NCBI GenBank assembly: GCA_947588755.1
Contig: CANPZB010000007.1
Location: forward strand, 1-50,852
DNA from: Candidatus Gastranaerophilales bacterium
Lineage (GTDB): Bacteria > Cyanobacteriota > Vampirovibrionia > Gastranaerophilales > Gastranaerophilaceae
Length of the DNA: 50,852 bases
Direction: 5' to 3'
Part shown: one piece after another, positions 50,833 to 50,852 of the stretch
Layout: each line of letters opens with the position of its first letter
Position numbering within the stretch: position 1 is the first letter of the stretch
Notes under the pieces: generated by a model
What the model saw: only the letters and a program-made list of their open reading frames with translations
What the model was told of the DNA's origin: nothing
The model's database searches: none
Translations under genes and position numbers: made by a program

Positions 50833-50852
50833 TAATTGTACGAAAGACCCTG

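Overview
The window is about 50.9 kb of AT-rich (roughly one third GC by eye) bacterial chromosome with dense genes on both strands. The best guess for the host is an anaerobic gut bacterium of the non-photosynthetic cyanobacterial sister lineage (Vampirovibrionia/Melainabacteria, order Gastranaerophilales or close). This is inference. It rests on two AsmA-type outer-envelope proteins, type IV pilins with an AFTLAEVLI leader, a PilT motor, a histidine kinase with a cyanobacterial-style THDMRTPL H-box, oxygen defence by superoxide reductase plus ferritin, and many short exported proteins of no known family. No 16S gene or ribosomal protein cluster is present to confirm it.

Layout. 1-3.4 kb: the N-terminal 864 residues of a very large repetitive surface protein (minus strand, running off the left edge), a divergent Xre regulator, and yidD. 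3.4-9.5 kb: tRNA-Gln, an exported PLD-type nuclease, a YdjC deacetylase, a GtrB-like glycosyltransferase, a long-form SRP RNA, and a superoxide reductase-ferritin operon. 9.5-13.2 kb: a hybrid receiver-PAS-kinase, a NarL-type regulator and an exported protein in one operon. 13.1-16.2 kb: GIY-YIG protein, a Cys/Gly-tailed small protein, an exported protein, wecB and two tRNA-Pro genes. 16.4-18.1 kb: a type II restriction-modification pair. 18.2-24.5 kb: a cupin/SnoaL operon under a consensus promoter with a palindromic spacer, a glycosyltransferase and a divergent small HTH gene, a MarR (AdcR/ZitR-like)-HMA-P1B ATPase metal-export operon, a pilin and a divergent Xre gene.

24.5-31.1 kb: a DXS-like thiamine enzyme with a carboxymuconolactone decarboxylase-cupin protein, a cupin, and a complete serine operon (class V aminotransferase, serA, serB). 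31.1-39.6 kb: two giant AsmA-like proteins around a WG-repeat protein and a thioredoxin. 39.9-45.4 kb: an exported LysM-like protein, tadA, an OmpR-type two-component pair, RNase HIII and recF. 45.5-50 kb: a small protein with pilT, lysS, yraN, queF and tRNA-Glu. 50-50.85 kb: a second small HTH gene divergent from a prepilin gene that is cut off after its AFTLA leader by a GC-rich repeat-like element reaching the right edge.

Three cross-cutting patterns stand out. First, four small HTH regulator genes each sit head to head with a surface or envelope gene, and a perfect palindrome lies at or beside that gene's promoter. Second, nine genes without a Shine-Dalgarno sequence have a -10-like hexamer exactly six bases before the ATG, which predicts leaderless mRNAs. 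Third, the superoxide reductase and DXS-like operons share a 5'-leader motif.
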